Counted from the stretch's first letter, positions 26,867 to 36,720 are shown. The stretch: 64,000 nt of DNA from Chryseobacterium sp. 39-10 (GCA_001898255.1 MKTK01000003.1:1-64000), one strand, 5' to 3'. The notes: a model not told the origin generated them from the letters alone. Numbers and translations: made by a program.

Positions 26867-27793
26867 TTAGAAATAATTGAGTCCAAATGCCAATAAAACT
26901 GCCATCATTAAAGTCAGAATTCCAACTTGTTTCAGGAAAGGATCCAACTCTTTAGGTTCTTTCACCGCCATAATTTTTCTACGCATTGCCGTCATCGGAA
27001 ATAATAAAATCATCACCAAAAAAGGATAATATTTGCCCTCGGTGATAAAGCCATTAACCCCTAAAAAAATCAAAATTAAAATAAGTGGAAGCATGAGTAA
27101 AACGATTTCGTACACCATTGCATATTTGAAACCCATTCGCAAAGCCAATGTTTTCTTTCCACTTGCGGCATCACTACGGATGTCGCGCATATTGTTCAGG
27201 TTTAAAACGGCGGTACTCATCATTCCTACGGCAGTTGCGGGAATTAAGATATCCCAATCGAAGGTCTTGGTGAAGAGAAAGTAACTGCCACAAACAGAAA
27301 CTAGTCCGAAAAAAACAAACACAAATACATCACCCAAACCGAGGTAGCCATAAGGTTTTTTACCAACCGTATAGCCGATGGCTGCCAATATGCACGCTAT
27401 TCCCAATCCTACGAAAATCCAGAATTCCCTCAAATAGTCTGGGAAAAATGCAAGATAAAGGAGCGCTACCGTTGCTATAAACGAGAGTATGGCAAAAAGA
27501 ACCACCATTTTCTTCATCTGTGCAGCAGTAATTCTTCCGGATGCCACTGCGCGCTGTTCGGCTTCGTTTACCCGTAACGTATCGGTTCCTTTGATGCCAT
27601 CGCCATAATCATTCGCAAAATTGGAAAGAATCTGATAGAGCAACGTCACCAAAATGGCCATTGCAAAAATTGTCCAATCCCACGTTCCGCCGTTGTTAAC
27701 GATTCGCCATCTTGCGATAAACGAGCCCATAATAATTCCGCTCATCGAAAGGGGTAAAGTGCGTAACCTTGCGGCGTGAATCCAGTCTTTCAT
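26867..27793 (-). CDS. menA: 1,4-dihydroxy-2-naphthoate polyprenyltransferase
   Basis: Attaches the isoprenoid tail to DHNA, the membrane step of menaquinone synthesis. The 308-residue UbiA-family protein has eight to nine helices, and the first Asp-rich site is in NFANDYGDGIKGTD (NDxxDxxxD). The second site is VLNLNNMRDIRSDAASGK (DxxxD). I start at the ATG at 27791-27793 (MKDWIHAARLRTLPLS); an in-frame start further upstream would overlap menB. It is 22 nt downstream of menB, so the two form an operon. Confidence 0.95.
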   Translation of the reverse strand: MKDWIHAARLRTLPLSMSGIIMGSFIARWRIVNNGGTWDWTIFAMAILVTLLYQILSNFANDYGDGIKGTDTLRVNEAEQRAVASGRITAAQMKKMVVLFAILSFIATVALLYLAFFPDYLREFWIFVGLGIACILAAIGYTVGKKPYGYLGLGDVFVFVFFGLVSVCGSYFLFTKTFDWDILIPATAVGMMSTAVLNLNNMRDIRSDAASGKKTLALRMGFKYAMVYEIVLLMLPLILILIFLGVNGFITEGKYYPFLVMILLFPMTAMRRKIMAVKEPKELDPFLKQVGILTLMMAVLLAFGLNYF

Positions 27794-27815
27794 AAAAATA
27801 ATTAAAATTAAAAAC

Positions 27816-28652
27816 TTAGGAAATCCATTTATTTTCGCCGAAATCCGGTTTTCTTTTTTCGAGAAATGCATTTCTACCTTCTTTGGCCTCGTCGGTCATG
27901 TAAGCAAGCCGTGTGGCTTCACCAGCAAAAACCTGCTGCCCTACCATTCCGTCGTCGGTAAGGTTCATGGCAAACTTCAGCATGCGAATCGACATTGGGG
28001 ATTTTCCGAGAATTTCCTGCGCCCATTCGTAGGCAGTACTTTCCAGTTCTGCATGCTCTATTACTGCGTTCACCATTCCCATATCTGCAGCTTCCTGCGC
28101 CGAATAGTTGCGCCCAAGAAAGAAAATTTCACGGGCTTTCTTCTGCCCTACCATTTTTGCAAGATAGGCAGAACCATAACCACCGTCAAAACTTGTCACA
28201 TCGGCATCGGTTTGTTTAAATATGGCATGTTCTTTACTCGCCAAAGTGAGGTCGCACACCACATGCAGCGAATGCCCGCCGCCAACTGCCCAACCGTTTA
28301 CCACGGCTATCACCACTTTGGGCATAAAACGAATAAGCCGTTGAACTTCCAAAATATTCAAACGATGCCTGCCATCATCACCTACATAACCTTGATGACC
28401 ACGCGCTTTTTGATCGCCACCGCTGCAAAAGGCATGACCGCCGTCTTTCGGACTTGGCCCTTCTCCGGTGAGCAAAACAACACCAACGGAAGGATCTTCC
28501 GAAACGTGATAAAATGCATCATACAGTTCTGAAGTTGTTTTAGGTCGGAAAGCGTTTCTCACTTCCGGTCGGTTGATGGCAATTCGTGCAACGGCACCAC
28601 ATTTTTTGTAGGTAATATCTTCGTATTCTTTGACGGTTTTCCAGTCGATCAT
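27816..28652 (-). CDS. menB: 1,4-dihydroxy-2-naphthoyl-CoA synthase
   Basis: Closes the naphthoquinone ring from o-succinylbenzoyl-CoA. The 278-residue crotonase-fold enzyme has IAINRPEVRNAFRPKT, the oxyanion hole motif with HAFCSGGDQKARG, and the AVVNGWAVGGGHSLHVVCDL block with the catalytic GGGHSL turn. The substrate-side Asp is in KQTDADVTSFDGGYGSA and the C-terminal GRNAFLEKRKPDF is typical. I start at the ATG at 28650-28652 (MIDWKTVKEYEDI). It precedes menA by 22 nt. Menaquinone is the main respiratory quinone in this phylum. Confidence 0.96.
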   Translation of the reverse strand: MIDWKTVKEYEDITYKKCGAVARIAINRPEVRNAFRPKTTSELYDAFYHVSEDPSVGVVLLTGEGPSPKDGGHAFCSGGDQKARGHQGYVGDDGRHRLNILEVQRLIRFMPKVVIAVVNGWAVGGGHSLHVVCDLTLASKEHAIFKQTDADVTSFDGGYGSAYLAKMVGQKKAREIFFLGRNYSAQEAADMGMVNAVIEHAELESTAYEWAQEILGKSPMSIRMLKFAMNLTDDGMVGQQVFAGEATRLAYMTDEAKEGRNAFLEKRKPDFGENKWIS

Positions 28653-28741
28653 TTTTGATAAAATTTTATGATAAATTGATTGTATAGTTTGACTCAACAT
28701 CGTTACCGCAGGTATTGAATGTTTTAATCAAAAAAGCGCTG

Positions 28742-28975
28742 CTAAAGGGTATCGGTATCTTCCACCGTATCATCTTCTGCTAGAATTTTTTGGGCTGCCT
28801 CCTTATCCCGCTCACTTACGACCAAAACGTAATTTTGAGAAATGGGGAACACAGCAACATTATTCACAAACTCATTTTTAATGTAACTTGGGATGTCGCG
28901 TGAAGAGAGTTTACTTTTGGCAAGTTCCACTTCATACAGATACGATGATTGCAAAACAGAAACGAGTTCAGACAT
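28742..28975 (-). CDS. DUF2007 small protein
   Basis: A 77-residue cytosolic protein. The start VSVLQSSYLYEVELAKSKL and the middle RDIPSYIKNEFVNN fit DUF2007 (putative signal-transducing protein, a small alpha-beta fold similar to the PII-like C-terminus of some transporters). The ending is acidic (AEDDTVEDTDTL). Its role is unknown. It lies 27 nt downstream of the ResB-CcsA gene stop and 89 nt before menB, which suggests one transcript ResB-CcsA, DUF2007, menB, menA. Confidence 0.72.
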   Translation of the reverse strand: MSELVSVLQSSYLYEVELAKSKLSSRDIPSYIKNEFVNNVAVFPISQNYVLVVSERDKEAAQKILAEDDTVEDTDTL

Positions 28976-29002
28976 TATTTCTAAATTAAAATGAATAAAT
29001 AA

Positions 29003-32000
29003 TCAGTTGGTTTGTTGCAACTTTTTCAGTCGGAAATAAGAAACCACCGACAACGTAAGCATTGAAGCCAAACCGATGTACACCCATGCAGGCACCGGCA
29101 CCGGATCACCGGCTGCGTAAGAATGTAAACCACTCAGGTAATAATTTACCCCAAAATAAGTCATTACCATGGAGCAAAACGCAAACATGGCAGCAACATG
29201 AAATGCCCATTTTCCGCGCAAACCAGGAACCAGTCGCATGTGAAGCACGAAAGCATACACCATAATGGAAATAAAAGCCCAGGTTTCTTTTGGGTCCCAG
29301 CTCCAGTATCTTCCCCATGATTCGTTGGCCCAAATACCACCCAGAAAGTTACCGACAGTAAGTGCGAAGAGCCCAATGGTTAAAGACATTTCTGACACCA
29401 CGGTTAATTCTTTTATGGTAATATCCTGATGAATTCTGTACTGTTTTTTATCGGATATAATAAAGAAGATCAAAACAAATACCGCAATAATCATGGACAG
29501 TGCAAAGAAACCATAGCTGCTGGTGATAATTGCCACGTGGATGATGAGCCAGTACGATTTAAGTACGGGAACTAAAGGTGTAATTTGAGGATCGAGTGCA
29601 GAACCACCATGCGCAAATCCCATCATGATGACCGCTACCATAAAGCCGGCGGCCGGAATAAGCGCATTAGAAACATTTCCTGATCTTTTGAACGCCTTAT
29701 CAGCGTATTTCTTCATCGAAGGTTTTCCGATGCCGAAATAGAACATTAAACCAGCCGAAATACCGACCCAAGAAATAAAAATAATGGCTTCGTACCCATT
29801 GCTCCAAGGTGCATGACCCGAAAGATACCACCTTGCAACCAAGCCGCAGAAATGTGCAATATAGCCGATGATTCCCGCGATAAGAATTCCTTTAATGATT
29901 TTGTTAAGTGTTTTTCCGGGTTTAAAAAGTTCCACAAAACCTAGAACCAGAAGCAACCCACCCACGATGGTGTAAAAAATGAGCAACTTAAAATTAAGAT
30001 TAAGTTTGTTCATGAAGACTTCCAAATCCACCTTAGATTGTGCCGGCACAACATTCTTGCCCCAAATCTTCTGGTACTGCTCCAAGGCAGATAGCTCTTT
30101 ATCCGCTTTGCTCCAGTTGCCAGATTTCTCAGCATCCAGGACACTGGAGAAGTAAGGACCCATCACTTTCTGAGATTCTTCATCCGGCTCAAAATTTTGG
30201 TCGAGCCAAGAATGCCAAGTAGAATTGGGATCATTTTTCACCGGAATAATTCTTAAAAATTGCCCACTGAAAAACTCATTGAAGACTTGCACACGATCAT
30301 TCACAGCAATCACTTCTTTATCATAGTTGGTTTGCTCAGCAGGTTTTTTCCGGAATGCCGCCTGATAATCATCTTCCAATACATAATGCAGTTGCCCGTT
30401 TGCATCAGCTGGAAAGAGCGACATCAGCGAGGTATAACCTTCTTCGTCTGCCTTTGTTTTCTTCCTCAGTTCTTCGCCTCCTTTTGTCCCCACTTTTATA
30501 ATGGGAACCATCGTCCAGCTCGGCGTATCGGTATTAATAGATAGGAACCATTGGTTGGCATCCAGCGATTTTCCATCAGTTCCTTTAAATGAGTCTCTCT
30601 TATAAAGTTTGCGTAATACATCAAGCGCTTGGGTATTCATTGGGACGATACGGCCTTCGTAATTCTGTACCAGCAAATAGCCAAATTTATCGGCATGCTC
30701 TTTTGAAATCTTGTTTCTGGCAATAATTTCATCAGGAGAAATGGGTTTGGGAGAGCGCAACTTTTTAGTTTCCGCCGATTCCTGCATCAATGCAACCTGT
30801 TTATCATCGTGCTGATGACCATCATTAGCGTTATGATTAACCTTTGAGGAGCCATCAGTTCCGTGTGTATCAATATATTGTGCATGGAAACTGAAAGAAA
30901 AAAGCAGGAATAATGCAGCAGCAATTCTCTTCCTGTTGATGGCTTTCAATTGCTTATTGAGCTTCCAGAAGTGCGTTCCTTTCCAAAAGAATGAAACAAA
31001 CATCCCTAAAAATAGGAACGTGTAGCCCACATACGTCACATTGGTTCCCCAGAAATCATGATTGACAGAGAGTACGGTTCCTTTTCGGTCACCATCGAAG
31101 CTTGCCTGGAAGAAGCGGTATCCACCATGATTCAGGACATGGTTCATGTAAATTTTATAAGGGGTTTGTTTGCCCTGATCTATGATCTGTACATGGCTTT
31201 CATAGGCGCTTGGCGAGGAACTTCCCGGATATGTTTCCATGACGAATTTGTCGAGCTTTAATGAAAACGGGGTGTTATAAACTTTGGGACCGAAGCCGAG
31301 AATAATGTTCATTCCGTCTAATGAAATCTGCTTAAAAAGACCGGAATTTCCTTTCTCCACTACCAAATCAACGAGCTGTTTTGTTTTGGGACCCTGTACC
31401 TCCACAGTGAGCTGGTCCGCCATATCTTTGTCTTTCTTTCTATCACCTTCAAACGCGATAAGTCTGCCTTTTTTCAGTCCCTCCGGAACTACAAGCCGCA
31501 AATCGTTAATGGTGTACAGACTTCTAAGGGCAAGAGGTTGGTATTCATCTTTTTTTGTTTCCCCTGTCTGCTGGGTTGCCATCGTCATAAAAGTGGCATC
31601 AACTGGAGTTTTAATCATTAAGGTGCCATTATCGTTCCTCACTTCCACGGCTCCGTCGATGGGTCGGTTATAAGAGACTAAAGTACCGTTGATGGATTTA
31701 GTTTCGCCAGATTTAATGAAGATATTTTCTCTGCCTTTTTGGCCAGCAGAAACAACGTGTAAAAATTCTTCACCAGATGGATCTGCAATTAAACTGTCTT
31801 TTTTCCGCTGAATGTAATGAATTTGTTTTACCTTAATTTGCTTTGCATGATAATCATAACTGGCGCTAAAATTATGAGGTAAAATTTTGGCAAGCAGTGC
31901 ACTTTTCTTAGCATCATCGGGAATCATCATGTAGGGAATATCCTGATAATTGAGAATATCACCATTCTCTTCCACCTGAATTTTGAAAAAATTTCTGTCC

Positions 32001-32350
32001 GTAATTACTTCGTTAGAAGTGGCTCCTTCCCGAATATGCATGATTCCTTCATAACTGATATAACGCGTGATAGCACCGCCAATGAAAATAAGAATAAAAG
32101 CAAGGTGAAACACCAGCACTGCCCATTTTTCCTTTCTCCAAAGTCGGTACCTGGAGATGTTACCAATGAAGTTGAGAATCAGCAGGAACATGACAGCTTC
32201 AAACCATTTCGCCTCGTAGATGAGCGCCTTTGCTGTAGGTGTGCCATAATCATTTTCCAAGAAAGTGGCATACGCCATCGAAAATGCAAATACGAGCATC
32301 AATACGGCCATTGTTCGGGTTGAAATAAGTATGTTCTGTAGTTTTTTCAT
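29003..32350 (-). CDS. Fused ResB-CcsA cytochrome c maturation protein
   Basis: A 1115-residue fusion. The N-terminal ResB/Ccs1 part (helices in residues about 1-140, a long periplasmic domain, one more helix near 455) is followed, after a second periplasmic region, by a CcsA part with the haem-handling Trp-rich motif (ESWGRYWSWDPKETW) and helices to the C-terminus. It exports haem and attaches it to CxxCH sites of c-type cytochromes. His residues for haem are in HFCGLVARW, SGHAPWSNGYEA and VLHMRL. The fusion is usual in Bacteroidota. I start at the ATG at 32348-32350 (MKKLQNILISTRTMAVLM); open frame upstream reaches 32464 but lacks a signal. Confidence 0.9.
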   Translation of the reverse strand: MKKLQNILISTRTMAVLMLVFAFSMAYATFLENDYGTPTAKALIYEAKWFEAVMFLLILNFIGNISRYRLWRKEKWAVLVFHLAFILIFIGGAITRYISYEGIMHIREGATSNEVITDRNFFKIQVEENGDILNYQDIPYMMIPDDAKKSALLAKILPHNFSASYDYHAKQIKVKQIHYIQRKKDSLIADPSGEEFLHVVSAGQKGRENIFIKSGETKSINGTLVSYNRPIDGAVEVRNDNGTLMIKTPVDATFMTMATQQTGETKKDEYQPLALRSLYTINDLRLVVPEGLKKGRLIAFEGDRKKDKDMADQLTVEVQGPKTKQLVDLVVEKGNSGLFKQISLDGMNIILGFGPKVYNTPFSLKLDKFVMETYPGSSSPSAYESHVQIIDQGKQTPYKIYMNHVLNHGGYRFFQASFDGDRKGTVLSVNHDFWGTNVTYVGYTFLFLGMFVSFFWKGTHFWKLNKQLKAINRKRIAAALFLLFSFSFHAQYIDTHGTDGSSKVNHNANDGHQHDDKQVALMQESAETKKLRSPKPISPDEIIARNKISKEHADKFGYLLVQNYEGRIVPMNTQALDVLRKLYKRDSFKGTDGKSLDANQWFLSINTDTPSWTMVPIIKVGTKGGEELRKKTKADEEGYTSLMSLFPADANGQLHYVLEDDYQAAFRKKPAEQTNYDKEVIAVNDRVQVFNEFFSGQFLRIIPVKNDPNSTWHSWLDQNFEPDEESQKVMGPYFSSVLDAEKSGNWSKADKELSALEQYQKIWGKNVVPAQSKVDLEVFMNKLNLNFKLLIFYTIVGGLLLVLGFVELFKPGKTLNKIIKGILIAGIIGYIAHFCGLVARWYLSGHAPWSNGYEAIIFISWVGISAGLMFYFGIGKPSMKKYADKAFKRSGNVSNALIPAAGFMVAVIMMGFAHGGSALDPQITPLVPVLKSYWLIIHVAIITSSYGFFALSMIIAVFVLIFFIISDKKQYRIHQDITIKELTVVSEMSLTIGLFALTVGNFLGGIWANESWGRYWSWDPKETWAFISIMVYAFVLHMRLVPGLRGKWAFHVAAMFAFCSMVMTYFGVNYYLSGLHSYAAGDPVPVPAWVYIGLASMLTLSVVSYFRLKKLQQTN

Positions 32351-32556
32351 GAGCAAATAAATGATTCGTAAGATAGGAAAATAAATTAAGGGCAAAAATA
32401 ATGATGATATTTGGATATACCTATTCGCGACCGACATTTTTATGGCTTGATTGTGGCTAACCATCCGTCAATCAAAAAAATAAAAGATATTTTGATCAAA
32501 AAAAATGATAATTTTACCTCGTTTGTTCACCTTTCAATCATCGAAAACATGAAATT

Positions 32557-33744
32557 TTGAATTTGAATATTTACAATACCTTAATGCTGGTGGGGATTAT
32601 TCAGGGATTAATCTTTGTTTTGGCAGTAAGTACTTCAAAAAAGTACCAAAGTGAAAGCACTACTTATCTGCTGATGATGATTCTGGCTTTTACTGTTAAT
32701 AATTTGGAGTATTTCATCAATGATTCCCAGCTCGTCTCGGTGCGCTTCTTCTTTGATTATCTTTACATACCGGTGGCCTCGCTCAGTGCAGTTTTCTTCT
32801 ATTTTTACGTTCGCCAGCTGCTTTTTCCTGAAAAGAGAATTACCAAAAAACTTCGGCTCCTTTATTTGCCTTTTCTGCTCTTCCTCATCGCATCCATTAT
32901 TTTTAAATGTTTAATGGCCATTGTTCCCTCTGGCAACCAAGATCAGTTGCGCGAGTTTTTCTGGGATTTGTATTTATTTCAGGAATTTTTTTCATGGGCA
33001 TTTTCAGTTGTGCTGATCGTGCGAAGCTACATTCTGGTTCGAAAATACGAGCAAACTACAGCAAAAGCGGATCATTTACACTCGCCGATGCATTTAAGAT
33101 GGCTAAAAGCAACAATTTCTATTTTGGCATTTTTCCTGTGTGTGGTTTGGGTGGCACTCACCATTTTGGATATGATGGAGCTGGAACCTAGCTACTATAT
33201 TTTGTGGATAGGAATGGCGATTACCGTGTATTGGCTTGGGCACATCGGGATTTACAAATTCGGGATTGCGCGAGAGCGAGAAGAAATTCGGGAATATGCA
33301 ACCCACATCAACGACGAAAATCCAACGGCAGGAATTCAACAAAATAAAAAAAACGCTCCCCCGAAAAACAAAAATATCGACTTGCTGCAGCATTTCATCA
33401 TCGTGGAGAAAAACTTTCTCGACAACAACTTAACGTTAGAAAAAACAGCAGACGCTTTGAACCTCAACAAAAGCTATCTCTCCAGAATTTTTAACCAGGA
33501 AATGACCATTGGCTTTTCAGATTATATTAACCAATTGCGCGTAGAAGAAGCTAAAAAATACCTGCACAACCCCGATTTCGAAAACTACACCTTAGTTGCC
33601 ATCGGGCTGGAAGCGGGCTTCAATTCGAAAACAACATTTAATAATGCCTTTAAGAAATTTACCGGCAAAACACCGTCGGAATATAAAAAGGAATTGCACA
33701 AAAAAACCCAATCCGCATTTCCGTCAAAAATGCAGATCAGGTAG
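32557..33744 (+). CDS. Membrane-bound AraC-family transcriptional regulator
   Basis: A 395-residue protein with seven predicted membrane helices in residues 8-235 and an AraC-type DNA-binding domain at the C-terminus (two helix-turn-helices: LEKTADALNLNKSYLSRIFN and LVAIGLEAGFNSKTTFNNAF, ending FTGKTPSEYKK). A 50-residue charged linker separates them. This architecture is common in Bacteroidota; the signal is unknown. An ATG at 32549 is out of frame, and the in-frame ATG at 32584 would remove part of the first helix, so the start is probably TTG at 32557. Its 3-prime end meets the T9SS gene head-on. Confidence 0.82.
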   Translation: MNLNIYNTLMLVGIIQGLIFVLAVSTSKKYQSESTTYLLMMILAFTVNNLEYFINDSQLVSVRFFFDYLYIPVASLSAVFFYFYVRQLLFPEKRITKKLRLLYLPFLLFLIASIIFKCLMAIVPSGNQDQLREFFWDLYLFQEFFSWAFSVVLIVRSYILVRKYEQTTAKADHLHSPMHLRWLKATISILAFFLCVVWVALTILDMMELEPSYYILWIGMAITVYWLGHIGIYKFGIAREREEIREYATHINDENPTAGIQQNKKNAPPKNKNIDLLQHFIIVEKNFLDNNLTLEKTADALNLNKSYLSRIFNQEMTIGFSDYINQLRVEEAKKYLHNPDFENYTLVAIGLEAGFNSKTTFNNAFKKFTGKTPSEYKKELHKKTQSAFPSKMQIR

Positions 33745-33765
33745 GTCTAACAAACTGTGTTTAAT

Positions 33766-36720
33766 CTACTTCTTAATGATCCGGTAGCGTTGTACAGTAT
33801 TTTCAAACTGAACCACGGCCACATAAACGCCCGCTTTCAGATTTCTTACATCCATAAAACCTTCATTCACCTTCGGTATTTTAGTCAAAATTTGCCGCCC
33901 GTCCATTGCATAAATCGTGATGGCAAAAACTTTATCCTTCGCTGTAAAATGAAGAAGTTCTCCCACAGGATTGGGATAAATGCTGAAGTCCTTCATCTTG
34001 TTATCGATTGTTCCTAAAGCAATATTAGCCAGTTTAAGTTTGATTGAGTTTGTTGAAGATACCACATTGAACGTATAAATTTTATCTGCAAAAAGTGCGG
34101 TAATGCTCGTTGGCAGCGATGTAGTACCTATAGTGGAAGAAGTTGTTCGAAATACATTGAATTCGTCATTCAGCGACGGCGCAAAACCGAGATTCACCTT
34201 CACATTTCCGTTGAGAGTGGGCGCTGTGGATCCTGTATAATTAAGATAGTCGTAACCGCTTTTTTCTACGATGCCATTCAGGTTAAACTGTAATGTGCCA
34301 CCATCCATCTTGAAACTATTTTTCACCAGCATTGTTCCTACCTCAACTCCCGGATCGAATGTACCGCTATTGCTAAAATTTGTGCCAGAAGGTAGGGAGA
34401 TTTCATGCCCTTTAACCAAACCGGCTGAAAGATTGGTCAGTTGATGCGAAAAATCAAGCGAACCTTCTCTTGCTTCGATAGTTCCACTGTTTTCAACAGG
34501 CAGCGCAAAAGTTTTGCTAAAACTCCCAAGTTTTTGCAGTGTTCCGCCATTGAGCAACTTGCTTTCAGAGCCGTTGCTGTAGGTCATTCCGATTCCGTTG
34601 CTGGTCAGTATTCCGGTATTTGTATTGTTTAAAACACTGTTTGAATAAAGAATAAAATTATTGGAATAATCAGTTCCCGTTCCCAGTTTGAAAGTCCCTT
34701 TATTCATCATAGTCATATTGCTGAAGTATTTAGTTGAATTGCTGTCTGCCGTCAATAATGTTTCGTTAATAAGTGCGCCCGGACCGTAAATCGTTCCCGA
34801 ACTGAAAAGCAGTCCATTACCGCTCACCTGGTTGGTCATCGTGTTATCACTGATGATATAATTGTTGCCATCAATAGAAAAAATGCCGGATCCGGATCCT
34901 GTCCAAATGCCTTTAAAATAACCGGTATTTCCGGATACTTTCAATTGGGCGCCTGCCGATGTATGGTACGCTCCCGTTTCGAAATATTTATCTCCTGAAA
35001 ATTCCAGTGTGTGCTGTTGCACGTCAATCACTCCCTTGTTGACAAAAGTCGCCACAATACTCTCCTGCCAGTTGCCAATTTTCTTTACGGTGCCATTATT
35101 GTTGACGGCACTATACAAACCGTTGGAATAAGTAAGTCCAATTCCGTTAATCACGATCTGTCCACCAATGCTATTATTCAATGTACTATTAGAATAAAGT
35201 ATTAAATTATTGGGCAGATCAGTTCCAGTTCCTAAAGTCATTACACCATTGTTAGTGAAAGTGAGATTGCTTAAATATTTAGTGCTGTTTTCGCCGACAT
35301 CAAATTTTGTATTATTAATGAATTCGCCTTGTCCACTGATGGTTCCCTCAGAAAAAAACAATCCGTTACCCGTGATGTTATTGGTTACGGTATTTCCAGT
35401 ATCAACCATATTGCTACCGCTGATGCTGAATGTGCCGGCATTGTTACCACTCCAAACGCCCTTAAAATAACCAGTACTACTAGAAACCTTTAAATGGGCA
35501 CCTGCAGAAACATTATAGTTGCCAGATTCAAAATATTTGAGTCCATTGAAATTTAGAATATTCATTTGCACGTCGATGCTTCCTCTATTGCTGAAAGGTG
35601 CGTTAATGATTTCTTCATTGTCGCCCAACTTGGTCACTTTACCATAATTATTCACGATACTGTTTAAACCATTAGAAAAATTAAGACCAATTCCGTTGAT
35701 GATGATTTCACCCGTCAGTTGATTATTCATGGTGGTATCAGAAAAAAGAATCAGATTAATGGAATGATTTATTCCCGTGCCCAATCGAACAGTGCCAGTG
35801 TTTGAAAAGTTTAGATTACTGAGGTATTTGCTTACATTGCCGTCAACCGTTAATAAACTATCATTAAGAAAACTGCCTGGACCGGAAATCGTACCCTCGA
35901 AGAATAGTAAGCCGTTGCCTGAAATCTGGTTGGTTACCGAATTCCCTTCGGCCACCAGATTGGAGCCGTTAATACTGAAAACACCTACATTTTCACCCGT
36001 CCACACTCCTTTAAAATAGCCGGTACTACTGGAAATTTTCAATTCGGAATCTGCCAAAACATTGTAAACGCCGGTTTCAAAATACTTGTTCCCTGAGAAA
36101 TTTAAAATTCCTGAATGAACATTGACAGTTCCTTTATTGGTAAAAGGTGCAGCAATAAATTTCTCTGAAGTGCCTGTTTTAGTTACGGTACCGTTATTAT
36201 TAATCATACTACTGAGGCCATTTGAAAAGGTAAACCCAATACCATCGATGATAATGTGGCCACTACTGCTGTTATTCAAGGTTGAATTTGAAAACAAGCT
36301 AAAATTGACGGGGTAACTGATGCCAGTTCCAGATTTCAGTGTTCCATTGTTCACAAAAACAAGCCCAGACAGGTATTTGGCTGTATTGGTATCCAAAGCA
36401 AAAACTCCGTTGTTGACCACTGTTCCAGGTCCGTTGATGGTTCCGCCATCCATCCGCAAATTCGATTCCGAAGGAATTGTCACAGTAAAACCATTAGGAA
36501 TGTTGGCAACGCAATTATTAACCGTTAAGTAAGGTACTGTGGCCGGGCTCCAGTTTTGTGCATCCGTCCAAGACGATCCATCTCCAGCTCCGGTAAAGGT
36601 AAACGTCTGTGCATTAATGAAGAAGAAACAAAAGCTGAGAAAGAAGGTAAACTTGCTCAGAATCTTTCTTGCCAAAAAATAAGGAAGGTAAACTCCCGAA
36701 AAGGTAATTGTAGTTTTCAT
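33766..36720 (-). CDS. T9SS-secreted repeat adhesin-like protein (three full plus one partial 183-residue repeats)
   Basis: A 984-residue exported protein. A signal peptide ends near INAQ (residue 38). Residues 100-648 hold three repeats of exactly 183 residues and 649-760 a partial fourth, each opening after a GTISGPG-like turn and including YLSNLTFTNNGT-type and YFKGVWTG motifs; the pattern is a beta solenoid of the autotransporter-associated kind. The C-terminal 80 residues form a type A T9SS sorting domain (YPNPVGELLHF, VRNLKAGVYVAVV). It should be exported through T9SS to the surface or medium. No enzyme site is seen, so adhesion or matrix binding is only an inference. Confidence 0.9.
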   Translation of the reverse strand: MKTTITFSGVYLPYFLARKILSKFTFFLSFCFFFINAQTFTFTGAGDGSSWTDAQNWSPATVPYLTVNNCVANIPNGFTVTIPSESNLRMDGGTINGPGTVVNNGVFALDTNTAKYLSGLVFVNNGTLKSGTGISYPVNFSLFSNSTLNNSSSGHIIIDGIGFTFSNGLSSMINNNGTVTKTGTSEKFIAAPFTNKGTVNVHSGILNFSGNKYFETGVYNVLADSELKISSSTGYFKGVWTGENVGVFSINGSNLVAEGNSVTNQISGNGLLFFEGTISGPGSFLNDSLLTVDGNVSKYLSNLNFSNTGTVRLGTGINHSINLILFSDTTMNNQLTGEIIINGIGLNFSNGLNSIVNNYGKVTKLGDNEEIINAPFSNRGSIDVQMNILNFNGLKYFESGNYNVSAGAHLKVSSSTGYFKGVWSGNNAGTFSISGSNMVDTGNTVTNNITGNGLFFSEGTISGQGEFINNTKFDVGENSTKYLSNLTFTNNGVMTLGTGTDLPNNLILYSNSTLNNSIGGQIVINGIGLTYSNGLYSAVNNNGTVKKIGNWQESIVATFVNKGVIDVQQHTLEFSGDKYFETGAYHTSAGAQLKVSGNTGYFKGIWTGSGSGIFSIDGNNYIISDNTMTNQVSGNGLLFSSGTIYGPGALINETLLTADSNSTKYFSNMTMMNKGTFKLGTGTDYSNNFILYSNSVLNNTNTGILTSNGIGMTYSNGSESKLLNGGTLQKLGSFSKTFALPVENSGTIEAREGSLDFSHQLTNLSAGLVKGHEISLPSGTNFSNSGTFDPGVEVGTMLVKNSFKMDGGTLQFNLNGIVEKSGYDYLNYTGSTAPTLNGNVKVNLGFAPSLNDEFNVFRTTSSTIGTTSLPTSITALFADKIYTFNVVSSTNSIKLKLANIALGTIDNKMKDFSIYPNPVGELLHFTAKDKVFAITIYAMDGRQILTKIPKVNEGFMDVRNLKAGVYVAVVQFENTVQRYRIIKK
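34441..34776 (-). repeat. 183-residue repeat, partial copy 4
   Basis: Residues 649-760, beginning ALINETLLTADSNSTKYFSN. It follows the repeat for about 110 residues and then departs into the pre-sorting region. Confidence 0.75.
34777..35325 (-). repeat. 183-residue repeat, copy 3
   Basis: Residues 466-648, beginning EFINNTKFDVGENSTKYLSN and ending GTIYGPG. Confidence 0.85.
35326..35874 (-). repeat. 183-residue repeat, copy 2
   Basis: Residues 283-465, beginning SFLNDSLLTVDGNVSKYLSN and ending GTISGQG. No gap is needed to align it with copies 1 and 3. Confidence 0.85.
35875..36423 (-). repeat. 183-residue repeat, copy 1
   Basis: Protein residues 100-282 of the T9SS protein, beginning TVVNNGVFALDTNTAKYLSG and ending GTISGPG. 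Same length as copies 2 and 3. Confidence 0.85.
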
